DNA of 64,000 nucleotides, from the NCBI GenBank assembly GCA_026419785.1, contig JAODTK010001388.1, forward strand, positions 1 to 64,000. Reading direction: 5' to 3'. Shown piece after piece: positions 1-12,955 of this stretch. The position numbers and the translations under genes are program-made. The DNA comes from Sclerodactyla briareus (taxonomy: Eukaryota > Echinodermata > Holothuroidea > Dendrochirotida > Sclerodactylidae). How positions within the stretch are numbered: position 1 is the first letter of the stretch; each line of letters begins with the position of its first letter. The notes beneath the pieces were generated by a model. The model did no database searches, was not told the origin of the DNA, and was given only the letters and a program-made list of their open reading frames with translations.

Positions 1-975
1 GTAACCGCAGATTTGAAGATATTCTTCCAAAACATATGCTATACCTATGTCGAAGCTTCGAATAATGGTACAAACAAGAAATAGCATAGCATTACCCCGC
101 ACGGTAGACTAAGACATCTTCAGCATTCCAATAATTCTACTGGGCATTTAGTGTGGATAATTATCCAATTATCATTAGAGAAATTAGTATTAAGACTAGT
201 TAAAGCGTTAAAAATGGAAGACGATCTTGTACAGCGATGATGATCTGTGTCATTTAACTGCTATTTGTTCTGTTGTAGTTTAGGGGGGGACGGGTGGGTC
301 GGGCTTGCTTTTAATTCGTTCCCACAGTCAACGGGTTCCCGTATAATCATATACGTAGAGGTCGATCTTTTCACAAGCTTCCAGTAGCATTTTCTGGTAA
401 TACTCCTGAGCCACTCTTTCCTAACTTATTGTTACCATATTGGTGTGTGGTTTCTATGGTTATACAAGTCGGGATCAATCAATAAATCTGGAGACTGAGA
501 ATCGCGATAATCGTGACGAAGGCGAGGTCCGTGACAGCGCGACAAAAACCCATAATGTCCCTGTGTCATGTGATTACATGAACAGGGAAGCGTTCCTCCA
601 TGGGCTCGAAAGGAAAAGAATGTGCATACCGGTAGTTTAGTTCGTCGGAAATTCTGTCCAAGCACGAAACTCTCGGAAGTTGAGAGATGTTGGAGTTCGA
701 GTAGGGATGGAAAAGTGCCTGTCTGCAATTGAGTGTCTCGTTGGTGGTAGGGGCAGCTCCACGACTCTCCTTGCAGCCATGTCAAGCAGCCGGTCAGGTG
801 GACGATCTTTACTAGGGGAATCGTTGCTTTTTATTGACGAACGATATCAATTGATACGTCCACATTTGAAAAATCTGATACCCGTCTCCAAAAGTCCATC
901 TACTGCTGCTCAATTTTCTATTTATGATATACATAACCTATCCCAGCCCGCTTTACATCTGTGTGGACACGCAAA
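1..975. other. No recognised feature
   Basis: I see no repeat partner, motif or convincing coding region here. The overlapping open frames (for example 432-785 minus and 680-1006 plus) have compositions like random translation and no homologue elsewhere in the window. Confidence 0.5.
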
Positions 976-979
976 AAAA

Positions 980-1800
980 GTGTTGCATTTTCTTAGGATC
1001 CATTAGTGATAATTGCGTTTGACATCATGTGTTTTATTAATCTATTGTTGCTAGAGTCCCAACAGATAATTTGTTATTACCCCAAGCCTGATTGCTTTTT
1101 ACTACCGAAGGTCCAATATCGAGGTGTTGTACTATCATACCAACTGAACGAGGGATTGGATGCGATGCATCGTGTCTGTAACCGTGATGCTATCTTACGG
1201 AAATAACGTTATTGGAAGTGTAGCCTTTATTTTTGAGATAAGTGTGTACCATCAGTCATGTATAAATCGCGTGATCGTCCAACTATTTCACCCTCGAGAG
1301 GATGCCTCTTATACCCTCTTCTTTCTAATCACAAACCTGCCCAAGCGAGCGAGAACCCTAATTTACATATCATACATCATTATCCTATGAAAGGGAGATT
1401 ACATAACCTCAGCCACTATCATTTTGCTCCTAAAAATGGGAGGAAGCTCGCAGAATCCATATAATTCTAAGTCGATTACGTAAGGCAAAGCTCTATGTTG
1501 TAGTTGAGGGTCTATGCCAGATTAAGCCTTTGCTTGAGAAGGATAGCGTGCCTCCATTACACTGCATATCTAATGAATGAAATGATAAAACGAATGATAA
1601 AATTAGCTCAGTACTGTGGTGTAGTTCCTGCGGCTGTGTGAGTGGTGTGTTGTTGACGATACATAATACAACCTGATTAGTATAGATTCAGAGAGGTATG
1701 TGCTACACGTGAAAAAGTTTATCACTGGCCGCGTAGAGGTGAAGTGAACGGGCGACGTCGTTAGCTGCCTAAATACTATGTATGAGGTTTCTGGACGCTA
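980..1800 (+). repeat. Segmental repeat P, copy 1
   Basis: This stretch aligns in the same orientation with 12140-12955. Shared landmarks include TTAGGATCC near the left end, the run around TTTGTTATTACCC, TACCATCAGTCATG, and ACTGCATA followed by TCTAATG. The copies differ by many short indels and substitutions. No open frame is conserved between them, so I read it as duplicated non-coding DNA. It is the left part of the larger P+Q duplication. Confidence 0.75.
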
Positions 1801-1894
1801 AACCAGATTTTTTCAGTCGGGAATAAGCAAACGGCGATCTCGGTTGATTAGCGTATATAGTACGTCGTTTTGCGTTAGCCTTCGTAAATGTCTA

Positions 1895-4245
1895 TTACAG
1901 TTTACAGCGTTTTAGTGTAAAAGCGCGTGATGAGTGAACGATTATGTCAACAATTAGGAGCTCTTTGAAACCATGGTGATAGTGATGATAAATTCCAGTT
2001 CCAATGATGCCTTCCGAAAAGAGTGGAATTACCTTCCCACAGCGAGGATGATGCGTGATAACATCGCTCGGCCTTCCAATAACAATTGAGTTCATTGTTA
2101 TCTGATTTCAATGAGTCAAGTGGATAAGTCGATCTGCCGAGCGCACGTGTCGTAGGCGGTCCGTTATATTATATTACGCAAGCTAGGCTGTCTCGTTATA
2201 GAATCCTGAACGAGTTCATTATGGACCGTACCAGTAGTAGTACGTTACATTATGAAGCAAAGTTGACAGTCGCCACAGAGGGAGTGTATGTTAAGCACAA
2301 CTAGAGTGAGGTAAAGCATAAGCCAGTTGTCTCATTTTATCATCATCAGGGTTGTGTTTAGGACCTGGAAATAGCGGGAAATACCTAAACTTATTAGGAT
2401 AATTACAGAATAGGTCGGTACCCCCCTGCATGCTGAGTTGAGGAGGAAGATGTTTGTTCGCTAGTTTTGATGACGTGATTGCCAGCCCAAGATAAAACGC
2501 GAAGGACTGTGACTCCTAATAAAGGAAAACACCAAATGTCGAAGCTGGATGATAAGGCTATGCCTGGGGTCGGATGTCAATAATAGATGGATAAGTGTAA
2601 TGGCGCGGAAGTAATAACTCTGGAAGTCTGAATAATGGTGTGACATTGGGACGAGTGATCGTTCAATTTCACGTGCGTAACGTAAAATTTGAATCAAGTG
2701 ACGCAAATTTGTAACGTGATACAACCGCAAAATTCAAACGTTTTTGGATCACTCTACTGGGTCCGCAGAAAGTCAATGTCCAAAAGAGGCTTTGCTTTCT
2801 AGCAATCCATTCCTTCTGCAACGAGCTTACAGTTACTTTCAGGCGCAATCAGTAAGGCGGATGGGCAAGGGTTCACATGCATCGCAGCGGAAGTAAAGGT
2901 GTATGTACTGCGTGTAAATGCAGTGTTCAGGGGCCAATCAGACATTGATAGGTAAGATTAGTTCACTACTGTCACTCACTAATATGTGTACTATTTTTTT
3001 CGGATCATTTGTTTAAAATGTTATGAACAACGACTAGTGATCACACTTGTGAAATTCAATGCAATCAATAGTGTATACCACCCAATCTATCGTGAATAAA
3101 CGGTCATCGATTCCAAAGAGTGGGCTACCAGGTAGCACTTTCGCCAGTTCCAGGAAGGTGTCGATCGTAGCTTATATACTATGCAATTAGTTTATATCAC
3201 GCCTTTCAAACTAATTTGCCTGACAAGTCTAATCTGAGTCGGGAAACACACACACACACACAAAATAGCGGTAGCATACGAAGTTACATATTAATGGTTG
3301 AGGAATGGTTCCTCCTTGACGGGGGTGCCAGGCAGTCTCATGAATGCTGATACTGCACCGTCAGAAATATCTGATTCAGATTATGGTATGACCCTTTCTT
3401 CAGTTCCTTCGAGGCCTATCTGAGAGGTAGACTTGAAATCAAGCGTTTTATCGTTACGAGCACTCACTCATTCACGCGGAATGAGTTACGCACAGTCCTG
3501 CATTCGCCTCTCACAACAGCTTCTGCCCATAGATTCACATCCGATATTCACCCTCGCTACTTAACCGTAATAAATTTGCTATTAATTTATAGGCACCGTT
3601 TCTAATTAGTATTCCGGAAATTGCGCCCATAAATGCCTCCTTTCTGTCAAATACAAGCTACGCCAAGAGATTAGTTTTTTTCGCAAGCCATGTACGTTGT
3701 CAACGATTAGTAGGGTAGTCAACTTGGTCGGGTCATGGCGTATCGCTGGAATGTGAAAGGAAAACATATTCAATGGTGAATGGCAAAATTATACTTGATA
3801 ATATTGGTAGCTTATGTTTTTTGCCGTGATGACATTTCTTGATTGAACTGGCCGTACCTGCTCAACCTTCAAAACGCATGAGCACTGGTTGATTGTAATG
3901 GGACCCCCAATCATCATCGCAATTGGACATTCCTGCCGCTCACATAGAACTAAATAACAAGGACATTCCAGTTCAGGAAATAACGCAACAGACAGACAAA
4001 TACACATGTATAAGTAACCACGTCTATGTTGCTGCTTGAACGAAGTTTGGGCGATTAAAAAAAACTCGCGTTTCGCATTGCGCAGAGTACATTAGTACAC
4101 TGCAGAGCCAGAATAACACTGAAGATCAAAACGAGCGTCACAAAATGATTTGTACTGTGCGGTAGTAGAAGTCATTCGTAGGGAAGGAATATAAATCTGT
4201 GTTTTCAAGGAAAATTTAAATATTAAAAGTTCTACCATTTTTTGC
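1895..4245 (+). repeat. Segmental repeat Q, copy 1
   Basis: This aligns in the same orientation with 15600-17975. Landmarks are AAGCTAG(G/C)CTGTCTC, ATTTCACGTGCGTAACG, CTACAACCGCAAAA, the CGAGCACTGGTTG-like stretch near 3880 and 17620, and AAGGAAAATTTAA at the right end. In copy 2 part of it stays open as an Ig-like frame (16274-16522), while in copy 1 the equivalent stretch near 2710-2960 is broken by indels. A short (CA)n run lies at about 3247-3263. Pieces also occur inverted at about 48570-49020. Confidence 0.75.
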
Positions 4246-5290
4246 AATGCACTCTCTGCAATACTCTAGTTTACATGGATATTAAAAAAAAATCATGCAC
4301 TTGGGTATTTTTCCTGCAGCTTGATGGAGAAAAAAACGAATTCTTTGATGCAGTAAATGATACGCATACTTTTCAATTTAATGGTCAAATCACTGTCTTA
4401 GATAAGCCTCCATCATGCAGATAAGATACCATAAATCCGACTCAACCTTGTAAAGATACGCATGGAAACGTGAGATTATGGCGGTGATTTAGCTCAAAAT
4501 GTTGCTTACGGTAGGCTTTGATTCATTTAAGACTACTTGGGGAGACCCCCAGCTACTTTGGAAACCACACAAATGCCCTTTCTTCTCACAGATTAAGCTT
4601 AATTGTCATATTGGTCGGAATAATCGTGTCCTAGTGGTGACTATATTGATTCATGGTCCGAGATTAGAGATAATCTAGGAATAAAAGTTCACTCAGATTG
4701 TTCAATTTGAAAGTCAGGAAGTAAAACATGTCAGAGTTAGGATGATGAGCGTTCGATTTTTGTTAAATGCCAAATCAGGCTCATAGTAGATATCGTACGG
4801 TTCAGTGGCAGCGACTCCACTGGAATAGTGATGACTGGGAAGAGTGTTTGCGATTCTGGGAGCTCCCCGACAAGGCTACAGCCTAAGCTGAATTTCAAGA
4901 CATTTGATCAGTAATATCATAATTGTTCATTCGTAATCAGATCTGGGTGTTCAAGATTTAGGGCCAAATTTTACTGCTAAGCATTCGGAGTTCCGCCATG
5001 GATTTGGGCGGCACGGAATCCGCCAGCACTCTGGACGAAAAAGGACTGGAGTTAGATCTCATCCCTTTTGGGATAAAGGTTCGCTATCATGGAGCTTCTT
5101 AATTTAATAGGTAAGGCAGATCAGCAGATTTCATGCTCTCACAAGATGATACCGATGATGGGGGGGTAGACAAGTTATTTTTATGGTGCACTTGCCTAGC
5201 AGAGGCCGAACCTATTCAAGGTCCAGCAAGGGTGCACTGGACACTGCACCTCATTGTACAGCTGCGAATCTTTAAAAGTAAACTAATGAG
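4246..5290. other. No recognised gene
   Basis: A 60-codon plus frame at 4242-4424 is open but has no conserved partner. The rest of this kilobase shows no repeat partner that I could find and no motif. Confidence 0.4.
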
Positions 5291-5315
5291 GTGATGCCCT
5301 TTTGGCGGTACCAAA

Positions 5316-5333
5316 CCCCCCCCCCCCCCCCCG
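5316..5333. repeat. Poly-C homopolymer run
   Basis: About 18 consecutive C residues, followed by a G-rich stretch at 5341. It is a likely site of length error in the read or of true length polymorphism. Confidence 0.85.
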
Positions 5334-5451
5334 CTCGATGTGGGGGTGGAGGAAATCACACGCAGATTGCCAACCTCTCGTTTCTCTGCCCAATCCCTTG
5401 TGCGGAGTGACCGAAAAAAAAAGGCAAATCATGCAACCATTTTTTGTTTCG

Positions 5452-5507
5452 GTACGACCGTCTGGGATTCGAACCCCTCGTGGCCGATGCTCTACTACCG
5501 ATCGTAC
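5452..5507 (-). ncRNA. tRNA-like element (SINE-type or tRNA pseudogene)
   Basis: Read on the minus strand, this 56-base element starts GTACGATC and ends GGTCGTAC. The two ends pair over eight bases like an acceptor stem, allowing wobble pairs. Inside are a D-arm-like GTAGAGCATCGG and a perfect polymerase III B box, GGTTCGAATCC. It is about 15 bases shorter than a tRNA, so the anticodon arm region is missing or reduced. A second element of similar build lies at 22957-23016. I read it as the head of a tRNA-derived SINE or a degraded tRNA copy, not a working tRNA. Confidence 0.5.
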
Positions 5508-5584
5508 AATTTTACGTGCATCATCACACAGACATGTTACACATGAATAACAAAATAGACGCCTCATTACACTGATCAATGACC

Positions 5585-6121
5585 TGAGAGATTACATTGA
5601 TTTCATGGAATGAGAGATATATTATTTTCGGCTCGATACCAAAGAGATGATTAGTGGCGTGCTTAGTACTGCAATTTGCGCATTTGCCTTCCTAATGAGT
5701 GAAGAAATCATATAAAGCGATGAATCACTTCTTCTGTCAACCTTTAACATCTCACCTCAGGTAGAGGAATCACTAGGTTAGAGTTAGTATGAGTATTCGT
5801 TGTTGTGACGATAGTAATTACAGCCGGTAAATGTTTGGAATCAGGGAAGATTATGGTTGTCTTGTGGGAAGTAAGTCGTCATCAATTAATAATGCATGAC
5901 TGATATATTTCTTTGTAAGCAATCAATTTCACTTGTTATTTTCACTATTCTTTAAATACAGTTGTGCTTTCCAATAGGTTGGCCGTGGGCCCATTCGTCA
6001 TAAAAGAGAACAAAATACCGCGATGTATGCGATGACATTGTATGTTCGATACAGACATATCCAGCGGCTGTTGTTAATAATTTACAAGGATCTCACGGGA
6101 ACAGCGTTTGTTTCCCTCAAT
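5585..6121 (+). repeat. Segmental repeat R, copy 1, left part
   Basis: This aligns with 44170-44540. Landmarks are GAGAGATTAC/AGAGATTACTT at the left, ATCTCACCTCAGGT, GAGTATTCGT and GATGACATTGTATGTTCGATACAG. The match stops at the hAT-like element that begins at 6122 and resumes at about 7660. Confidence 0.75.
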
Positions 6122-7195
6122 CAGGGGTGGCGCCACTGGGATGGGGGAGGGGGCGGGATGGGCGGCGGCCCCCCCATGGGTGTGGGACGCGAAAAAATAA
6201 AACAACAAATGAGGTTTTTAATGCACACTTTTTCGTCGGGGGGTGGGGTGACGTGTCAAAATACGTTATCCAACTACGTACTACGTATGTAGGAAGAGAA
6301 GAGGAACAGAGGAGAGGAGGAAAAGAAGAAAGAGGGGGGAAGGGAAAGGAAAGGGGAAAGTTGAGGGAGGTGAAGGTGAAGGGGAAAAAAAGGGAATGGA
6401 AAAAGTGGAATAGAAAGAAAAAACGGAAGCCGGACTTTACTATCGGCTATTTCGACTTTTGGCTTTTCATCTAATGACCCATTCAGCGTCGGCAAGAGAT
6501 GGACATCGGCAAAAATTAGATTTAAATGGGACGGCCCAGCGCCGTCGGTTGTATTGGACGAGTGACGAGTCTTCGGCATTCGCCAAAGGGGAATTGGAAG
6601 GCGTACGTTAGGTTGAAATTCTATTTTTCATGAGTTTTTTTGTAAGTTCTTTGACAGTTTTTGTTTCCTGATTTGGCATATATTCAGAGATACATTATTC
6701 GGAGCCATTTGCTGAAACACATTAAAAAGAATGTCGCCAAATCAACAATGAAACAGTCGGTGTTAGGCGGGGAAAAATCAGTGCAAATGTGGAAAGATTG
6801 TCTGAAATTGTACTAACATGGCTGAAAAATTGATCAATTGCCCCATTAAAGCGTCAAATTTTTGCGCGTCCGCGCGCGGTGTGTGGATCGATGTATCTTC
6901 ATACCCACGGCGGCAATGAAAATCGGTGGAATGTTTAGGATTCGGCAGATTTTTCGGCGTTCCATCGAAGTGTCCCGCGTATGTGGTGAGAGGGGTCGAG
7001 TAGTACATACTGAACGCCAATTTTACTAAAAATAATTGACACCAGATACATTGAAGACGTTCAGATTCAAAGTTTTTTTCAAGGGGAGGGGGACACCCCT
7101 ACCCTTAAGCACTCCCCCAATCAGTCACCTATTTCCGGATCCGTCGGCAATAATCTCTACACCCCCCTCAATACCAACCTTTCGCTACGCCCCTG
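6122..7195 (+). mobile_element. hAT-like DNA transposon, non-autonomous or decayed
   Basis: The left end reads CAGGGGTGGCGCCA and the right end, on the opposite strand, reads CAGGGGCGTAGCGA. Such CAGGGGCGTAGC-type termini are typical of hAT elements (established knowledge). The interior is about 1 kb, holds a strongly purine-biased stretch at 6290-6420 and shows no transposase frame. I could not see an 8-base target duplication: the flanks CCCTCAAT and TTTTACTG do not match. The paralogous site near 44540 lacks this element, which supports a later insertion. The right third, about 6960-7190, recurs at 28020-28262. Confidence 0.6.
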
Positions 7196-7659
7196 TTTTA
7201 CTGTTTTGAGAACATTATGAGCCACCGTTTTGGTGAAAGGACTCAATGTTTAACTTGGCAGACTAGCAGCGCCTTCCGGCATTAGTGTGACGCACCGGCA
7301 TGCGTGATCACTCCGACCCATGCTGGTTTACGCCATTAGATATTCTTCGATTTTGCATTAGTAACAAAAAATTTTTGCAAAGTAAGCCGCCTACCTGTGC
7401 AGAACGTAGGTACGGTTTCATCGGGTTTTTTTTTTTTTTGTCAGGTGTATGAAATGAAATATGACCTGCCCGGAAAAATTGTCATGCATTTTAATTTTTC
7501 TCCAGAAATTTATGGATTTTTGTCCAAACCCGTTGACGTAGATACACTTACAAAGTGTATAATGTGGCCCATTTTGCATCTAAGGCATATTAATGACTCA
7601 AAAATCGCAAAGGGAGGGGGGAAAAATGAACTATTCACATTATGACCATAGTATTGCTA

Positions 7660-8640
7660 ATTCAATCGCCTAAACAGTGGTTCGTGATTTCTAAGCGGAT
7701 TCGATATAGAACGATATGGTGGTTATTCTCATTTAGAAGATATTTACATCGTAGTACGTGTTTCTTTGCTGTCCTTTCACCTTCAGTAGGCTCCATGGGA
7801 TAGTACCATACTGATGTCAAAATTTGAAAGACCTATTCTGAGTTCGCGAGGAGCGTCGATAGGAATTAACTTATGAACGCCACCACGGGAATTGACAAAA
7901 ACGGTACTGCAGCTGGCAAAGGCAGCATCATGTCGGAGTTGTTTTTAGTATGGAAATCACTAAACGTTTATTTCTACGACAGAATACTGGTAGTTTTGGC
8001 AGGATATAGATCACTTCGAGAAAAAAAACTGAAGTATAAAAGGTCTTTTAGATGAAGCTTTAATTGATTGCTAAGACAAACCTCGAGGAGGTACAGTTTC
8101 TTCAAGTTTTAACAAATTTTGAAACGCCCCCGGGCAGAGAGACATCGGCCGGCTGACACATAACTGGCCGCAATATTTACGTAAGCCGTCCACAGCACAA
8201 TATCTCAAAATTAAATTCACGACATTGTCACTTTGAGAGGATTTTTGTAATCGAAACCACCTGTGAAAGTACACACACCAACATCTCTTGGTTGTCAACT
8301 TGAGTAAACTTTTGAGGACCTTTGCCGCCTCTTCGCCAGCTTACATTCCTGAGGCGCGATCTCGTTGATAGACCTCTCACGTGATGACGAAACGAGAACC
8401 TTTCTAAATTTCTCTAAAAGGCGATAGGGGCGCTTCATTTGTGGAAGTTGACACTGGGTGAAATCATACAATGATGTGCAGGCAACCCATAATCAATGAC
8501 ACGACAAAGATATCTCGTTTTTATGAACAACGAATATTTATAGACCAAACTTGGTGATCCGAGGAATCAATTTGATGTAACGTGAGAACAGCCACCAGAT
8601 AAGGTTCTGAGCCACCTATGTGGTTGAAAGTTATTATTGT
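7660..8640 (+). repeat. Segmental repeat R, copy 1, right part
   Basis: The match to 44690-45800 resumes with GGATTCGATATAGAAC. It is strongest at 8310-8640 against 45460-45790 (GAGGACCT, GAGGCGCGATCTCG, GAGAACCTTT, AATTTCTC, GCCACCAGA). In the 45 kb copy this strongest stretch is open in two overlapping frames, and here it is interrupted. The middle part, 7780-8300, aligns poorly. Confidence 0.6.
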
Positions 8641-8986
8641 GCGAAATTGTCATATTCCGATCAGTAAATAAAGATGTTGCATTTTGTAACACATATTAAA
8701 CCATGATGGAAAGTATTCACTGACCAGTTAGAGTGATGAAGCGGTGTTGGGAATGCAAGCCACATTACTACTGAAAAAAGGTAATTGCTGATTGCAGTTA
8801 GGGTATATGTACAACTCTGACTGCTAAATTCGATTTACATTAACATAATAAAAAACGTGAGAATGACATTTGGCGATGTGAAGTGGTGGATCTTGAGTAG
8901 CAAAACCTCATGGTTTAGTCTTCAAACCCAACTTATATTACCAGTTAGGAGAAAAAAATATTCTCCAAAAAAGGTTTTTTGTTAAC

Positions 8987-9355
8987 CTACTTTGGCCGCG
9001 CAACGTAGATAGTCATCTTCTCTGACAGACTATGGAAGCTGGAGTCACTGATATTAGCATTTGACAACCACGGTATAGCAACAGTGGGAATTTCAGCTTC
9101 GTTAGGGGTTTCCCAACGAAAACGAGATTCCTTGTTCAGTATCCTAGCCGCGTCCGGGTTCCTCAATACCCGATCTGGGGTGAGTGAGACTCGAGCTCGT
9201 CGAGGAACTTGGACCACCATCGGGGAAACCCGGGCGCATTCACTAGTTGTTTTCGAAACAACTTCATTTACATCTAGGTGTAGACGGTTTCCTTCAACGT
9301 TTTGGCAACAGTTCGACCATAAATATGTATTTAAAGTGTCAATATATTTTTGCAT
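8987..9355 (-). CDS. Unassigned 122-codon open frame
   Basis: This frame is open for 122 codons from an ATG at 9355 and its composition is protein-like (charged, with few low-complexity runs). I recognise no family. The overlapping plus frame 9084-9383 is likely its shadow. There is no partner copy in the window, no visible splice context and no signal peptide. It could be a decayed retroelement piece or chance. Confidence 0.2.
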   Translation of the reverse strand: MQKYIDTLNTYLWSNCCQNVEGNRLHLDVNEVVSKTTSECARVSPMVVQVPRRARVSLTPDRVLRNPDAARILNKESRFRWETPNEAEIPTVAIPWLSNANISDSSFHSLSEKMTIYVARPK

Positions 9356-9359
9356 GGAA

Positions 9360-10130
9360 TTTAGAAGCCATTCGAATAAGTGATTTAAGACATTTGAATA
9401 GCGGCATGGTACTAACGTTTTCGCTCTATTCGAAGGAGATTGGAAAATTTTACTGTCATTTTCTTAATAAAATTGATGTTCCTGTCATTTGTCTGTCATC
9501 ACAGCAGAAGTCGATAACAATGTGCCCCCATCCAAGAACTGATTTTCTACTATTGACATATCATACGCTCTTGAATCCTGTTAAATACAACCCGTAGCTG
9601 GTCTTGGTCCCAACCCTTGTTATATTAAACTACCTCTTGAAACCCGGCCATAAACTAAGGACGGGTATGTTTTCAAAAACAGTCGTCTGCAGTTGATCCG
9701 ACGAGTTCTCATTGACCATTATAGTGATGATAGTACATCGCATTCGATACGAAGAATATCTGATCGCTGGGTTGGGTATCACATGACCATCATTATAACT
9801 CAGATTGGTGACGTCATTGATATTGTGAGACAAACTCTTCTCATTTTTTGTTCAAAACATCCGTCGAAACGCTTTCACAGTGGAATAAGAAAACGAATTT
9901 ATGTGTTCTGTTTTGGGTCGTAATTTCCATATCGCTTTCAGTGTAGGTTGAGGGGGTTAGGAACACGGGTTGCCAACGGAGTGTCTGCTTATGTCAATAT
10001 AGAGATGGTGCAATATCACGGGATGGTATTGCATAAGTAGCACAAAATTTCGTGCAAGGGTTCATACATATCGGCAAGACGAACCCAGTTCCTCGGTAAA
10101 GAACACGTTTACCAATTATGTGAATATATC
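9360..10130. other. No recognised feature
   Basis: Several short open frames on both strands, none conserved in another copy and none with a recognisable motif. Confidence 0.4.
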
Positions 10131-10139
10131 ACCATTATT

Positions 10140-11040
10140 CATAACGAATGGCATTGTAAAATCATCCCATTGGTGTTATGAGACTACTCATTAGGTCGAC
10201 TCCTTATTTGCTTAATTAATAATGCTTCAAACTCAACATTTTTCAAACGAACTGATGGAGAAGTAGGGTTGGGTGGTAAATGGCAAGACGAATAAACCAA
10301 CGTATTGCGTTTCCCCAGACTACCATGAATACTCGATTCTGGTAAATACCGCTTAACTTTGCACATAAACTCCAGGAGGGAGTGCTGGATAGTTACAACA
10401 TCTCCTAGACTACCCTCGGTGAAATGAAACTAATCACGTGAAAATCAGCGCAGCGAAATTATGTTTTACGAGATTCGGAAATATATGTAGCTAAAGGACA
10501 GTCGTTTCAAGAAATAATGTACTTTCAGATCACGGCTAGATGAAAAATTGAAAGAATTGATGGCACACGACGTCGTAGAACCTTCCAGCTTGTGCAATTG
10601 ACATTAAGTTAGTTTTGTCACGTATGTTCTGACGGTCATATCTCGGCGGCGAGACGAACCGACGAGCGGTTCAACCAATTGTATGTGTCGGCAATTAGAT
10701 ATCGTGAGAGGGAAACTGAACTTGTTAACCATTACAGGCCGCATTCAACATTCCAGTCCAGTTGTTTCCGTTTCCAAGTTCAATACTATTCCGAATTTTC
10801 GTCTTCAGGCGGCCCCCGCGTCCGCGGACACAATACTAACGTACCGTTCCGACCTAGTTAAAAAAGGCGGGGCAGGGGATGTGGAAAGGGAAGATGCGTA
10901 GGAACCGAGAAGGGGAACTTCACAAGAAACGGATGCAACGGGAAGTTCTTGGGTTCACTTGAGGAAAAAAAAGAAAGAGAGAGGGGGGGGGGAAAGAGCC
11001 AGAGAGGCGCGGATGGAAAGGAGAAAAGACGAAGTAAAAA
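10140..11040 (+). repeat. Segmental repeat S, copy 1
   Basis: 10420-10760 matches 47250-47600 closely, with landmarks ACTACCCTCGGTGAAAT-like, TCAGCGCAGC, TGGCACACGACGTCGTA, GAACCGACGAGCGGTTC and ATTAGATATCGTG. 10140-10320 matches 28520-28690 (GTTATGAGACTACTC, AACGAACTGATG, TATTGCGTT). 10870-11010 is purine-rich and resembles 47690-47790. A fourth short piece is at 30340-30440. Confidence 0.75.
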
Positions 11041-11044
11041 CGGT

Positions 11045-12135
11045 GGTATTAAATATTGATACCGTCAATAGGGAGAAAAGAGTAAATACTTTCACCCATC
11101 TTCGCGAGATATAAAGACAACGAATATCTATTCATGTAAGACATAGTTGAATGCCGACGTCGGACCCACTCAAGCGAACAGCGAAAACGAGGTCTGTCAG
11201 GACTCCTTGCGAGTATGACCATCGGGGAAAAGCCACCTATCACAACGATAACCTCTTTCTATGAACATAATCTAAGCCACAATATCTATATGCCGATGCC
11301 ATCACTGGAGAGAACGCTAGTAGTAAGTAGCAATGAGCTGTCATGTGGGTGACAGCACCACCACAAACTGTTCAAGCAGCATGCCAGCAGCGGTCGGGTA
11401 GAGAGGCATTACTCGCTCTTAGTTGTGACGGAAAGCTTCCAGTTTAGCGTTACTCGAACATTTGTCAGCTCCACACGACGTTATGTTATGCTACATCCTA
11501 GTGCTTGGGTCACGGTTTCTGTTTTTATAAAAACAAGAAACAAGAAAGCATATCATTATTCATGACATAAAAAACAGGGCATCAAACTGTTCATGCTATG
11601 ATTATATAATTTGCATGTCCACCAATGTCACCCTGTACGTGTGCTAGAACACGTGTAGTTACGTACATCTCTCAAATCACCACGAATATTGAATTATAAA
11701 AAGTTCGAAACATTTTCATCTCTTGTCAGCGACGGTTAATGTTACATTCATTTAGTGAGAAAGAAACCGGGTGCAATAATAGTGAAATTGTGTTCACTGC
11801 GATTATTAATGATGGAAAACTGTTATTGGACTGCATCAATAGTCACATGGCAACGGGAGTTCCGCCTACTCTAGGAAGTTTAGGTTTGTCATTGAGACAT
11901 CAAATTAAAATTAAAAAAAACGGGAAAATTGCGAACACCACTTACGGAGTGTACACCACGTGATTAGATCGAGTCAGGCAAAATAAACTGTAGCCTAAAT
12001 CAAAAGGTTAGAGTGAAGTATATCATGAAGTAGCACCCTATTCAACAAACCTAGACGAAGAATAATAAAGGCGCGATTATGACAAACGATAGCAATTGAT
12101 CTCCTCCACATCGTCTCAAAACGTCTAAAAAGAAG
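11045..12135. other. No recognised gene
   Basis: A 74-codon plus frame (11739-11963) and a 64-codon minus frame (11049-11243) are open but unrecognised and without a partner copy. Nothing else stands out. Confidence 0.35.
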
Positions 12136-12139
12136 TCGA

Positions 12140-12955
12140 TTCTGCCAATTCATTAGGATCCTTCCGTGATAATTTGCGTTCTACCCCCATGGTCGTTTCA
12201 ATAATTTATTGTTTTTAGGGGCCCAATAGATACTTTGTTATTACCCGAAGCTGATGATTTTAGCTACCACCTAAAAGTTTCAATATCGAAGGTTGTTATA
12301 ATCTACACCTAACAGGAAATGTTGCCATCTGCTGTGACAGTGATAAGTCTCTTCCGGAATAACGTGATTGGAAGTGAAAGACTTAATCTTGGGCTAAGGG
12401 TTATACCATCAGTCATGAATAAACGCTGAACGTCCACTATTTCCACCCTCGAGTAGACTGGCATATAATATCCTCTGTGCCTGATCACAAAACCTGCCAC
12501 AGCGAGCGACGAACCTAATTAATTTACATCAACCTACTCATATTTATGAGAGGGAGATAATATAAGGTATTAGCCCTATCTTCTTGCCTCCTTAAACTGG
12601 AAGCAAGATCGCAAAATCCATATAATTTTACGCCAATACAAAGGACCAACTAGGTTGTGTTGAGGTCGATTGCAAGATTAAGCCTATTGACGAAAGCTTT
12701 ATGAGAAGTTAGCGTGCCCCATTACCACTGCATAATCTAATGGAAATCGATGACAGAAAAGCTCGGTTAATGTGTGTTGTTCCTGCAGCCGTGGGGTGTG
12801 CGTTGATTAATACCAATAGGCATTACAAAGATTAGACGAGATTCAGAGAGTGCATGGCGCTATACGTGAACCGGAGAGGAAGCAGGAAGTTTCACCCACT
12901 TGCCGTTGTGGTGTAGAGGAGAAGCAAAAAGGGCGACGTGGTTAGATGCGTAAAT
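12140..12955 (+). repeat. Segmental repeat P, copy 2
   Basis: Partner of 980-1800. It begins with TTAGGATCC at its left edge and ends near the AAATACGAA just before 12965, where homology to copy 1 stops and about 2.6 kb of sequence without a partner begins. Confidence 0.75.

Noticed and set aside
5283..5579. 98-codon minus frame
   Set aside because: It spans the poly-C run and the tRNA-like element, so it is a chance frame.
6274..6579. 101-codon minus frame
   Set aside because: Mostly Pro/Phe/Leu/Ser text from the purine tract of the hAT-like element; no transposase motif.
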